Shown one piece after another: positions 54,231-62,105 of a stretch of 64,000 nucleotides of DNA. Both the position numbers and the translations under genes were made by a program. Under the pieces are notes generated by a model. That model ran no database searches. It worked only from the letters and a program-made list of their open reading frames with translations, and was not told where the DNA came from. Position 1 is the stretch's first letter. Each line of letters opens with the position of its first letter. The DNA is from Silvibacterium bohemicum (GTDB lineage Bacteria > Acidobacteriota > Terriglobia > Terriglobales > Acidobacteriaceae), in the NCBI RefSeq assembly GCF_001006305.1, contig NZ_LBHJ01000014.1, forward strand, positions 1-64,000, in the 5' to 3' direction.

Positions 54231-55313
54231 ATGCCTACGACAGTCCGCTCTTTTTCGAAGATCAATCTCGGTTTGGCGCTGGGACCGGCGCGTGCGGATG
54301 GATTTCACGGGCTCACCACCCTTTATCAGACGCTTGAGACGCACGACCTGGTGACGGTCGAGGCGCGTCCTGCCGCGGCTACCAGGATCACGCTTACCAG
54401 CGACGACCGGAGAGTTCCCACCGACGCCCGTAATACGGCATGGAAGGCCGCGGAGTTGACCCTGTCCGCGTCTGGAGTCGCCGCCGACGTGGCGATCCAT
54501 ATCGAAAAGCGGCTGCCCATCCAGGGTGGGATGGGAGCAGGGTCGGCCAACGCGGTTGCGGCCGCGGTTGGTCTCGAAATCGAGCTGCAAAAGCATGGGA
54601 TTTCGCCTCTCAGCGGTCCGAAACGGTTGGAGATCGCTGCACGCATCGGCTCGGATGTGCCGCTGTTTCTTATCGGTGGAGCGGTTCTGGGCGTGGGCCG
54701 CGGCGAAGAGGTCTATCCCATGCCGGACTTTGCGCCGGTTCATTGCGTGGTGGCGCTGCCTGAGATCGGAGTCTCCACTCCGCAGGCTTTTCGGGATTGG
54801 GATGCGCTGCGTCCCGCCGGTGACAGGGAGCCGGGAGCAGGGAAGGGCGAGACCGCATCAGCTCCAGCATTGACCGGCGATAGCCCATCCGATAGACTCG
54901 AAGAGTTGAGTAGGAGCCTCGCTGCGGCATTGTGCGAGCCTCACTCCTCCGGTGTCTTCACTTTAGGTGGGGGCCTGGCCGTGAAATCGGGGTCCTTAGC
55001 GAACTCGTTCGCTGGGGTGAACAGTCCGCTTCTCGCGCTTGTCCGAACCGGGATTGAAAACGACTTCGAAGAAGTTGTCTTTCCTAAGTATCCCTTTCTC
55101 GGTGAAATCAAGCGCATTCTTGCGGCCTCGGACTTTCCGGAGCAGGCGGCTCTTTATGCGTCGCTTTCCGGCTCCGGCTCGGCTGTTTTCGGGCTGTATG
55201 AGACGGCAAGTGCTGCGGAAGCGGCTATGGCACGGCTCGAAGAGCGGGGAATTCGCTCCCTGCTGACAAATACGTTGCCGCGCGAGTCGTATTGGCGCAG
55301 CATGATGGTGTAG
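54231..55313 (+). CDS. ispE: 4-diphosphocytidyl-2-C-methyl-D-erythritol kinase
   Basis: 360 aa, GHMP kinase of the non-mevalonate isoprenoid pathway. Starts at FSKINLGLALGPARADGFHG; ATP-binding GHMP motif PIQGGMGAGSANAVAAAVGLE; C-terminal ALYASLSGSGSAVFGLYE. About 60-70 aa longer than usual because of an insert near residues 195-265 (PAGDREPGAGKGETAS...GGGLAVKSGSL) that is probably a disordered loop. An ATG at 54231 is used; frame back to 54111 lies antisense to the ggt start. Followed by tRNA-Gln and prs, an order I associate with acidobacteria. Confidence 0.95.
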   Translation: MPTTVRSFSKINLGLALGPARADGFHGLTTLYQTLETHDLVTVEARPAAATRITLTSDDRRVPTDARNTAWKAAELTLSASGVAADVAIHIEKRLPIQGGMGAGSANAVAAAVGLEIELQKHGISPLSGPKRLEIAARIGSDVPLFLIGGAVLGVGRGEEVYPMPDFAPVHCVVALPEIGVSTPQAFRDWDALRPAGDREPGAGKGETASAPALTGDSPSDRLEELSRSLAAALCEPHSSGVFTLGGGLAVKSGSLANSFAGVNSPLLALVRTGIENDFEEVVFPKYPFLGEIKRILAASDFPEQAALYASLSGSGSAVFGLYETASAAEAAMARLEERGIRSLLTNTLPRESYWRSMMV

Positions 55314-55336
55314 CAGGCAGTAAAAGGGCCGATTAC

Positions 55337-55410
55337 TGGGCGATCGACTAACGGTAGGTCAAGTGCCTTTGGAGCACTTTGTCTAGGTTCGAATCCTAGT
55401 CGCCCAGCCA
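55337..55410 (+). tRNA. tRNA-Gln (UUG)
   Basis: 74 nt with encoded CCA. Acceptor TGGGCGA/TCGCCCA; D arm GAC-TAACGGTAG-GTC; anticodon arm AGTGC-CTTTGGA-GCACT with anticodon TTG; T arm CTAGG-TTCGAAT-CCTAG; discriminator G. The U1-A72 acceptor pair (T at 1, A at 72) is the usual identity mark of tRNA-Gln that is charged through the GatCAB route. Confidence 0.97.
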
Positions 55411-55527
55411 GTAAGGTTTTGTCGTAGAAGTACCGGCTTACCGGCCGGTTCGTGGCAGCCCTGGCAGCAACACCGCCAGAAACAATTTGGGCAGGACAAC
55501 CAAAGCCAACCAGCTTGGGAGGATCTT

Positions 55528-56574
55528 GTGAAGAACGAAACGGTGTTGGAAGCGGAAGCAGTGAACCAGGCGGCACAGCCGGAAGATCGGCAAAAGCCGG
55601 TGGCAGAGAAGAAACGGGCTCGTTCCTATAGCGACGACAAGCGCTTCAAGATTTTCTCCGGATCGGCGAACCGGGCTCTGGCGCAGGATATCTGCAAGCA
55701 CATCGGGGTGGCGCTGGGTGAAACCAAGATGCAGCGCTTTGCCGATGGCGAGGTCTACTTCCAGCTGCTGGAAAATGTTCGCGGCGCGGATGTTTTCGTG
55801 GTGCAGCCCACCTGCAATCCGGTGGACCAGCATCTGGTGGAGCTGCTGATTATGATCGACGCGCTGAAGAGAGCGTCGGCAGGCCGCATCACCGTGGTTG
55901 TACCGTATTACGGCTATGCCCGGCAGGACCGTAAGGACCGGCCGCGTGTGGCGATTTCGTCGAAGCTGGTTGCCGATCTGTTGACCACCGCCGGTGCGAA
56001 CCGGGCGCTGTTCATGGATCTGCACGCGGCGCAGATTCAGGGATTTTTCAATATCCCTGTGGATCACATGTTCGCGAGCCCGGTGATGGTGGGTTATTTC
56101 CGGGAGCTGAACCTGCCGAATCTGACCGTGGTTTCGCCGGATGCGGGAGGCGTGGAACGCGCGCGCTTCTTCGCCACCAAGATTGGGGCTCCGCTGGCGA
56201 TTGTCGACAAGCGCCGGACGGATATCAACGTGACGGAAGTGATGCATGTGATCGGCGATGTTGCGGGCCGGACATGCCTCATCATCGACGACATCGTCGA
56301 TACCGCCGGCACGCTGGTGAAGACAGTCGACGCGCTGCTGGCGCAGGGCGCGACTCAGGTTTATGCGTGTGCTTCGCATCCGGTGCTGTCTGGGCCGGCC
56401 ATCGAGCGTATCGCGAAGTCAAAGCTGGTCGAGCTGGTGGTCACCGACTCGATTCCTTTGACCGAAGAGGCGCAGAAGGTGCCAAAAATTAAAGTGCGTT
56501 CGGTGGCCGGCCTGCTGGCCGCAACCATCGAAGGCATTCACATGGAGACCAGCGTAAGTTCGCTGTTCAACTAA
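55528..56574 (+). CDS. prs: Ribose-phosphate pyrophosphokinase (GTG start)
   Basis: 348 aa. Makes PRPP from ribose 5-phosphate and ATP for purine, pyrimidine, His and Trp synthesis. Core starts at FKIFSGSANRALAQDI; motifs ADGEVYFQLLENVRGADVFVVQP, PYYGYARQDRKDRPRVAI, LHAAQIQGFF and the PRPP loop CLIIDDIVDTAGTL. The first 33 residues are an extra acidic/basic leader absent from most Prs. The GTG start is backed by GGGAGGATCTT directly before it. First gene of the block prs-rplY-pth-rpsF-rpsR-rplI. Confidence 0.97.
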   Translation: MKNETVLEAEAVNQAAQPEDRQKPVAEKKRARSYSDDKRFKIFSGSANRALAQDICKHIGVALGETKMQRFADGEVYFQLLENVRGADVFVVQPTCNPVDQHLVELLIMIDALKRASAGRITVVVPYYGYARQDRKDRPRVAISSKLVADLLTTAGANRALFMDLHAAQIQGFFNIPVDHMFASPVMVGYFRELNLPNLTVVSPDAGGVERARFFATKIGAPLAIVDKRRTDINVTEVMHVIGDVAGRTCLIIDDIVDTAGTLVKTVDALLAQGATQVYACASHPVLSGPAIERIAKSKLVELVVTDSIPLTEEAQKVPKIKVRSVAGLLAATIEGIHMETSVSSLFN

Positions 56575-56578
56575 GAAG

Positions 56579-56736
56579 CAGGGAATAGGGTTCAGGCAAC
56601 ACAGGGTACAGGCGAGGGTTGGGCGTAACGTCCAACTCTACAAAATCAACGGAACCCGATGAGGGTTCACGGAAGGGAGCGGAAAACTCAGCGAATCGGT
56701 TGCAGGCGGACCTTACTGCCTACACCCTGTTCCCTG
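56579..56736 (+). promoter_or_regulatory. Long-range inverted repeat in the rplY leader
   Basis: CAGGGAATAGGGT (56579-56591, 4 nt after the prs stop) pairs with ACCCTGTTCCCTG (56724-56736) with one G-U pair: 13 bp closing a 132-nt interior that itself has TACAGG/CCTGTA-like elements. It fills most of the gap between prs and rplY and could regulate rplY expression. The right arm is made of 7-nt units (ACCCTGT TCCCTGT) that recur before rplI (59174-59200). Confidence 0.5.
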
Positions 56737-56764
56737 TTTCATCCGTGCCCGAAGGGAAAAGAAA

Positions 56765-57451
56765 ATGATTAGCCAGGAAATCGTCGCCGCCACGCCCCGT
56801 GAGGGCAAGTTCAACAAAAACGCCGCTCGTCGCGTTCGCGTCCGAGGCAAGATTCCCGCCGTCGTTTACGGCGCAGCCGAGCCGGCCATTGCCATTGAAG
56901 TCGATCCCAAGCAGATTCAGAAGATCCTGCACTCGGACTCCGGCCACAACTCGATCTTCGATCTCGAAATCACCGGTTCCACGGCCAAGACCAAGGCCAT
57001 GATCGTCGATTGGCAGTACGAGCCGATCAAGGGCAACCTGATTCACATCGACCTCAAGCGCATTGCTCTCGACAAGGCCATTCGCGTCGAGGTGCCGATT
57101 CAGCTTACGGGTACTCCGGTCGGCGTGAAGACGCAGGGCGGCATTCTCGACCAGGTGTTGCGCGAAGTTGAAATCGAGTGCCTGCCTGGCGATATTCCGA
57201 GCCACATCAACGTCGATGTCTCGAACCTGGCCCTTGGAGCAGTGCTGCGCGTTGCCGATCTGCCCCATGGCGACAAGCTGAAGTTCCTGAGCGATGAGGA
57301 TACGACCGTCGCCCACGTGATCTCGATCAAGGAAGAGGCGGCTCCGACGGCGGATGCGCTGGCTGCCGGAGGTCCTGCCGAGCCCGTGGTCGTAAAGAAG
57401 GGTAAGGCTGAGACAGCGGAAGGCGCCGCGGATAAGGGCGCAAAGAAGTAA
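56765..57451 (+). CDS. rplY: Ribosomal protein L25 (CTC form)
   Basis: 228 aa, long CTC type. N-terminal 5S-rRNA-binding L25 domain (EIVAATPREGKFNKNAARRVRVRGKIPAVVYG) followed by the TL5/CTC beta domain (VPIQLTGTPVGVKTQGGILDQVLREVEIECLPGDIPSHINVDVSNLALG). Ends with an Ala/Lys/Glu-rich tail. Start ATG preceded by GGGAAAAGAAA. The pth gene begins 3 nt after its stop. Confidence 0.96.
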   Translation: MISQEIVAATPREGKFNKNAARRVRVRGKIPAVVYGAAEPAIAIEVDPKQIQKILHSDSGHNSIFDLEITGSTAKTKAMIVDWQYEPIKGNLIHIDLKRIALDKAIRVEVPIQLTGTPVGVKTQGGILDQVLREVEIECLPGDIPSHINVDVSNLALGAVLRVADLPHGDKLKFLSDEDTTVAHVISIKEEAAPTADALAAGGPAEPVVVKKGKAETAEGAADKGAKK

Positions 57452-57454
57452 GCG

Positions 57455-58099
57455 TTGGCAACGGCTGAGAGCACAAGTTCAGGCGTGCTGCTGGTGGTCG
57501 GTCTCGGGAATCCCGGAATTGAGTACCAGTTCACGCCGCACAATGCGGGCTTTCTCGCTGTAGACCGAATCGCCGATGACTACCGGGTACAGGTGGCCAA
57601 TCGGCGATGCAGGGCTCTCACAGCAAAGATCCGGATTGCCGGCCGCGAAGTGATTCTGGCCAAGCCGGAGACCTTCATGAACCTGAGTGGTCTCTCGGTG
57701 GCGGCGCTGGTCGAGGAGTTTGAAGTCGATCCGCTCCGCAATCTGCTCGTGCTGTACGACGAGCTGGCTCTGCCCCTTGACGCGATGCGGGTACGCGAGC
57801 GCGGTTCGGCGGCGGGGCACAATGGGGCCAAGTCGATCTCCGGTGCATTGCGGTCTGACGATTGGGCGCGCATCCGGATCGGCGTTGGACCGGATGCAAC
57901 TCCGGAAAGCGCATTTCGGCGCGGCAAGGATTACCTGCTGACGCCGCTGCGTAAAGCGGATTTAGCTACGCTCGACGAGGTTCTCGATCGGGTGGAGCGG
58001 GCAGTGGAGATGGTGGCGGCGCAGGGAGTCAAGGCCGCGATGAACGAGTTTAACGGTTTTAAGAAAGACGGGCGCGAGCAAAACGGCCCGGCGGAATAA
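57455..58099 (+). CDS. pth: Peptidyl-tRNA hydrolase (TTG start likely)
   Basis: 214 aa from the TTG at 57455. Frees tRNA from prematurely released peptidyl-tRNA. Core motifs: VVGLGNPGIEYQFTPHNAGF (catalytic His; the usual TRHN reads TPHN), KPETFMNLSG, DELALPLDAMRVRERGSAAGHNGAKSI. No ATG is near; GTG at 57484 would start right at the core and is the alternative. The rplY-pth order with a 3-nt gap is a standard pair. The tail NEFNGFKKDGREQNGPAE is charged. Confidence 0.93.
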   Translation: MATAESTSSGVLLVVGLGNPGIEYQFTPHNAGFLAVDRIADDYRVQVANRRCRALTAKIRIAGREVILAKPETFMNLSGLSVAALVEEFEVDPLRNLLVLYDELALPLDAMRVRERGSAAGHNGAKSISGALRSDDWARIRIGVGPDATPESAFRRGKDYLLTPLRKADLATLDEVLDRVERAVEMVAAQGVKAAMNEFNGFKKDGREQNGPAE

Positions 58100-58173
58100 A
58101 AGCAGCAGAAGCAGAAATTTGTCCGGTCACGGTTGCGAATTGCCGCCGCGCCCAAAGAAAAGAGAAGCAGAGT

Positions 58174-58635
58174 ATGGATCGTTTCTATGAAGTAATGTTT
58201 ATCGTCCGTCCCGATATCGAGGACGCTGACGTGGACAAGCTGATCGCCGGCTTTGAGCAGACGATTATCAATGGTGGCGGAAATCTTCGCTCCACCGAAA
58301 AGCTGGGCCGTCGCAAGCTCGCCTACACCGTCCGCAAGTTCAACGACGGCAACTATGTGCTGCTCACCGTCGATGCCGATGGCAAGCTGGTGGCCGAGCT
58401 CGAGCGCCGTCTGCGCGTCTCTGAACCGGTGATCAAGTTCATCACCGTGCGCATGGATGAGGAAGAGAAGCGCCTGAACAAGATCAAGGCCATTCGCGCC
58501 ACGCGCAAGAAGCTGAGCGCGCAGGTGCCTGCTCCTGTTGCTCCTGCCCCTGCCGCCGCTGCTCCTGCTCCTGCAGTTGCCGCTCCGGTTGAGACTGCGG
58601 AAGCACCAGCCGAGGCTACACAGGCAAGCGCCTAG
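58174..58635 (+). CDS. rpsF: 30S ribosomal protein S6 with Ala/Pro tail
   Basis: 153 aa. Core (1-105): MDRFYEVMFIVRPDIED, LRSTEKLGRRKLAYTVRKFNDGNYVLLTV and RVSEPVIKFITVRMDEEEKR. The last 45 residues are an Ala/Pro/Val tail (APVAPAPAAAAPAPAVAAP...), much longer than in E. coli, probably disordered. GAGAAG precedes the ATG. First of the S6-S18-L9 block. Confidence 0.97.
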   Translation: MDRFYEVMFIVRPDIEDADVDKLIAGFEQTIINGGGNLRSTEKLGRRKLAYTVRKFNDGNYVLLTVDADGKLVAELERRLRVSEPVIKFITVRMDEEEKRLNKIKAIRATRKKLSAQVPAPVAPAPAAAAPAPAVAAPVETAEAPAEATQASA

Positions 58636-58731
58636 TAGCAGAATTGCAAACGAGATATGGTTCGGCGATAGCCGGCCCCGATGGAAACCGCGCACTCTCG
58701 ACGAGCTCGCGGAGAAGGATAGAGGAAATAC

Positions 58732-59082
58732 ATGGCTGACGAAACAACACCCCAACGCGCTCCCGAATCTGGATCGCACTCCAGCGGACCCCACTCCAGC
58801 GGACCCCGCCCGGGCGGCCCGCGCTCCGGCGGGCCCGGTGGACCTGGTGGTCCCGGCGGACGCAAGTTTTTCCGCCGCAAGAAGGTCTGCAAGTTCTGCA
58901 CCGAGAAGATCGATGCGATCCCTTACCGCGATGTTCGCTTGCTGCAGGGCTTCGTCGCCGAGCGCGGTAAGATCGTTCCCCGTCGTCTGACCGGTGTCTG
59001 CACCACGCACCAGCGCCGTCTGACCCGGGCCATCAAGCAGGCTCGCAACATCGCTCTGCTGCCGTTTGCAGCGCGCTTCTAG
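58732..59082 (+). CDS. rpsR: 30S ribosomal protein S18 with Gly/Pro head
   Basis: 116 aa versus about 75 usual. The S18 core starts at [12 protein letters not shown] (cysteine pair, one more Cys later: VCTTHQRR), then [26 protein letters not shown] and [19 protein letters not shown]. The first 42 residues are Ser/His/Gly/Pro-rich and encoded by tandem 15-nt units (CACTCCAGCGGACCC, 58778-58808 region) plus GGC-rich repeats. GAGGAAATAC before the ATG. Confidence 0.97.
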   Translation: MADETTPQRAPESGSHSSGPHSSGPRPGGPRSGGPGGPGGPGGRKFFRRKKVCKFCTEKIDAIPYRDVRLLQGFVAERGKIVPRRLTGVCTTHQRRLTRAIKQARNIALLPFAARF

Positions 59083-59173
59083 GTTTTGGATCGAGCGCGG
59101 CAGATTGGATCGATAGCCGCGTATGCAAGCGCAGTGAGCCAGGCGGACGAGTGTGCAGGTTTGTGTTTGCTAA

Positions 59174-59200
59174 ACCCTGTTCCCTGTCCCCTACTCCCTG
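59174..59200 (+). repeat. Degenerate 7-nt tandem repeat (TCCCTGT-type) before rplI
   Basis: ACCCTGT-TCCCTGT-CCCCTAC-TCCCTG, four 7-nt units ending 18 nt before the rplI start and next to its AAGGAG ribosome site. The same first 13 nt form the right arm of the rplY-leader inverted repeat, so the motif recurs within one operon. Confidence 0.55.
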
Positions 59201-59218
59201 CCTTTAAGGAGATTTGCA

Positions 59219-59677
59219 ATGGAAGTTATTCTGAAAGAAGACGTCAACAACCTCGGCCATCGCGGTGACGTGGTGAAGGTAGCCGACGGCTACGGCCGCA
59301 ACTACCTGCTTCCGAAAAAGCTGGCCATGGAAGCGAACGCCGCCAACAAAGCGGTCATCGACCAGATGAAGGCATCCGCTGTCCGCCGCTCCGCTAAGGA
59401 GAAGTCGGAGGCAGAAGCACTCGTCGCGCAGCTCAACAATGTCACGCTGGTCTTCGAGCGCAGAGTCGGTGAGAACGAACACCTCTTCGGCTCGGTCACC
59501 TCGGTCGACATCGCGCAGCAGCTGGAGCAGAAGGGCTTCAACATCGACCGCCGCAAGGTGCAGCTCGAAGAGCCACTCAAGCAGGTGGGCGAGTTCCACG
59601 TGCCGGTCAAGCTTCACCGCGAAGTTACGGCGCACGTCGCCGTGACCGTCAAGGGCGAAGAAGCAGCCGCCCAGTAG
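59219..59677 (+). CDS. rplI: 50S ribosomal protein L9
   Basis: 152 aa. N-terminal rRNA-binding domain MEVILKEDVNNLGHRGDVVKVADGYGRNYLLPKKLA, connecting helix (VIDQMKASAVRRSAKEKSEAEALVAQL) and C-terminal domain with LFGSVTSVDIAQQLEQKGFNIDRRKVQL. AAGGAG lies 8 nt before the ATG. Last gene of the block; terminator follows. Confidence 0.97.
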   Translation: MEVILKEDVNNLGHRGDVVKVADGYGRNYLLPKKLAMEANAANKAVIDQMKASAVRRSAKEKSEAEALVAQLNNVTLVFERRVGENEHLFGSVTSVDIAQQLEQKGFNIDRRKVQLEEPLKQVGEFHVPVKLHREVTAHVAVTVKGEEAAAQ

Positions 59678-59694
59678 TACTGAGTTCAAACAAA

Positions 59695-59727
59695 AAGCGG
59701 GACGTCTCTCAAGGCGTCCCGCTTTCT
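59695..59727 (+). terminator. Terminator of the prs-rplI block
   Basis: AAGCGGGACG and CGTCCCGCTT enclose a 10-nt loop and run into TTTCTT. Located 18 nt after the rplI stop codon, between rplI and the convergent ruvX gene. Confidence 0.9.
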
Positions 59728-59757
59728 TATTCCCCGTTTCTTACTAGAAGTGCAGCT

Positions 59758-60201
59758 CTACTTGCCCGATCGCTCCTGCGCCTCCATCCATCCCCTGAGA
59801 ATTACTGTCGCGGCGACCTGGTCTATGACCTGCTTACGGTCCCGCGGGTCGTGTCCGGCTTCGTCGAGAATCTCATGCGCTGCGACGGAACTGAGGCGCT
59901 CGTCCCACAGGTGCACCGGCAGACCGGAGCGCTCTCGCAATACGGCAGCCAGTGCCTGCACCTTCGCCGCCCATGGGCTGACATCCCCGGAAAGGTGCAG
60001 TGGATTTCCAACCACGATCTCCACCACCTCGTGCTTCCGGATCAGCCGCAGCAGGTTGCGCATATCTTCGCCCGGATTTTTTCGCCAGATGGTCATCAGG
60101 GGTTGCGCGGTGTAGCCGAGCGGGTCGGAGAGCGCGACACCCACGCGCGCCTTTCCTACATCCAGCCCCATCACGCGCCCCTTCGGCACGGAGTTACTCA
60201 T
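59758..60201 (-). CDS. ruvX: Putative Holliday junction resolvase/pre-16S rRNA nuclease
   Basis: 147 aa, YqgF family, RNase H-like fold. Catalytic Asp in VMGLDVGKARVGVALSDPLG, Glu-type region VEIVVGNPLHLSGD, WDERLSSVAAHEIL and the last Asp in KQVIDQVAATVIL. YqgF proteins mature the 5' end of 16S rRNA; the resolvase name is historical. The ATG at 60201 overlaps the beta-galactosidase stop by 8 nt; a second ATG 9 nt before it is possible. Confidence 0.95.
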   Translation of the reverse strand: MSNSVPKGRVMGLDVGKARVGVALSDPLGYTAQPLMTIWRKNPGEDMRNLLRLIRKHEVVEIVVGNPLHLSGDVSPWAAKVQALAAVLRERSGLPVHLWDERLSSVAAHEILDEAGHDPRDRKQVIDQVAATVILRGWMEAQERSGK

Positions 60202-62062
60202 CGCCGCCACTCAGCGGGGCCTTCTTTATCGCGCCATTCAACACTGGATGATCCAGCCCCTGCATCGTCCTCCCCGTCTCGCCATTCAGGTCGAAGACAA
60301 CGACCTCGTTTTTCCCTTGATGCAGCCATGGTCCGGGAAGATAGAGCGCCTTCTGTGGTCCCACACTCCAGACGCGCCCCAGCGGCCGGCCATTGACCCA
60401 CACTTCGCCTTTTGTGAAGGCGCTGGTATCGAGGAATGTATCCGCCGGTTTGCCGACGGTGAAGGATGCACGATAGAAGCACGCGCCGCTGCACCCGTCG
60501 CCGGAAAAGGAAAGCTTGTCTGGAGTCAACATGGGCAGCGAGTAGTTTTGCCAACCTGGGATCGGCTTTCCCGCAAGAAGAACGTCTCCCACAATGCCGG
60601 CGCGCTCGGTTGGAAGGGTGTGGCCGAAATTTACACGCGCCGTATTTTCGACAAGGATATCGAGCTGCGTTTGCTCTGCAGGAACATCGATAGCCAGCGT
60701 GTGCTGATCGAGCCTGCGATCGATCGTTCCGGCTAGCTTGCCGTTCAGGTAGACCTGCGTGTAATCGTGCAGGGTTGCGATGGTCAGATCGCCGGCTACC
60801 GGCCCCGTAATCGTAGTGCGATAGAGGATGTATCCATACGCCTGATCGAGATCTTCCATCGAGAGCGGCTGCTCGGAGCGCACGGGCTTCGGCAGCCCAC
60901 TCCATAGCGACACGCCCTCAGTGAAAGAGAACGGCGCGACCTGCATCGCGGGCGCCACTGCAGGAACCGGCGGCAGTTGCTTGCCGGTTGCCTGCGCGAT
61001 GGTCGTGCGCAGCAGCTCATATTTCGGCGTCACGCGTCCGCTCTCGTCGAGAGGAGAGTCATAGTCGTAACTCGTGACGTCGGGTTCATAATTCTTCCCG
61101 TTCGAATTCGCGCCGTTCATCCATCCGAAGCTGGTGCCGCCGTGAAACATATACAGGCTCACAGAATAGCCCTGGCGCAGCATCCAGCCGATCTCATCGG
61201 CCTCTTCTTTGGCGCTTCTGGCTTCGTGCGGAGCACCCCAGTGGTCGAACCAACCGTCCCAGTATTCGCCGGACATGAAGGGACCATCCGGCCGCAGCTT
61301 TTTCAATTTGGGGAACTCGGTCTTTGCATCGCCGGTGCCGAAGTTGATGACGGCGGGCAGCTCGGGAAGCGATCCGTTGGGAATCTGGTCCGCGCCATCG
61401 GCGGTATAAAGCTGCGCCTTGGTGAAGCCGGCATCGACGAGGATATGATGGATCGCCTCCATGTAGGCGTGGTCGCTGCCGTATGAGCCATATTCGTTTT
61501 CGACCTGCACCGCGATGATGGGTCCGCCGTTACCGATCTGTAGCGGAGCTACTTCCTGCCCCAGGCGCAGCAGCCAGGCGCGCGCAGCCTCAACAAACTT
61601 AGGGTCGCTGGAGCGAACGACCATGCCGTGATCTTTGAGCAGCCACGACGGAAAGCCGCCCCACTCCCACTCCGCGCACGAGTAAGGGCCGGGACGCAGA
61701 ATCACATACAGACCTTCCTGCTGCGCCTCGCGGATGAACTCGGCAACGTCGTTGTCCCCGGAGAAATCGAAGACGCCCGGCTTCGGCTCATGCTCGTTCC
61801 AGAAGACATAAGTCGTGATCGAGTTGAGCCCCATGGCCTTGGCCATGCGCAAGCGATCCCGCCAGTAGGCGCGCGGCACACGCGCATAGTGCATCTCGCC
61901 GGAGATGATCTGGAAGGGCCTGCCATCGAGCAGAAATTGGCCTTGATCGACGGTGAACGAATGTCCGTGACCGGCTGTCCGCGCAAAGCAATGCGTGGAA
62001 CCAAGACCAACACCGGCAGCAAGCAGCAGAATATGCAACGCGCTTCGAAGTATTTTCTTCAT
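60194..62062 (-). CDS. Secreted beta-galactosidase, GH35
   Basis: 622 aa. Signal peptide about 1-27 (ending CFA). TIM barrel with the acid/base Glu in VQVENEYGSYGSDH and the nucleophile in FMSGEYWDGWFDHWG; GGTSFGWMNGAN is a GH35 signature. Two beta-sandwich domains follow (YGYILYRTTI..., FLDTSAFTKGEVWVNGRPLGRVW). The enzyme removes terminal beta-galactosyl residues from plant polysaccharides or glycans. It overlaps ruvX by 8 nt; the pairing looks fortuitous. Together with the GH36 gene it suggests galactose scavenging. Confidence 0.96.
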   Translation of the reverse strand: MKKILRSALHILLLAAGVGLGSTHCFARTAGHGHSFTVDQGQFLLDGRPFQIISGEMHYARVPRAYWRDRLRMAKAMGLNSITTYVFWNEHEPKPGVFDFSGDNDVAEFIREAQQEGLYVILRPGPYSCAEWEWGGFPSWLLKDHGMVVRSSDPKFVEAARAWLLRLGQEVAPLQIGNGGPIIAVQVENEYGSYGSDHAYMEAIHHILVDAGFTKAQLYTADGADQIPNGSLPELPAVINFGTGDAKTEFPKLKKLRPDGPFMSGEYWDGWFDHWGAPHEARSAKEEADEIGWMLRQGYSVSLYMFHGGTSFGWMNGANSNGKNYEPDVTSYDYDSPLDESGRVTPKYELLRTTIAQATGKQLPPVPAVAPAMQVAPFSFTEGVSLWSGLPKPVRSEQPLSMEDLDQAYGYILYRTTITGPVAGDLTIATLHDYTQVYLNGKLAGTIDRRLDQHTLAIDVPAEQTQLDILVENTARVNFGHTLPTERAGIVGDVLLAGKPIPGWQNYSLPMLTPDKLSFSGDGCSGACFYRASFTVGKPADTFLDTSAFTKGEVWVNGRPLGRVWSVGPQKALYLPGPWLHQGKNEVVVFDLNGETGRTMQGLDHPVLNGAIKKAPLSGGDE

Positions 62063-62105
62063 TGCGTTGAAAGCTTATAGGAAAACTTCGGTTTCAGCTG
62101 CGAAC

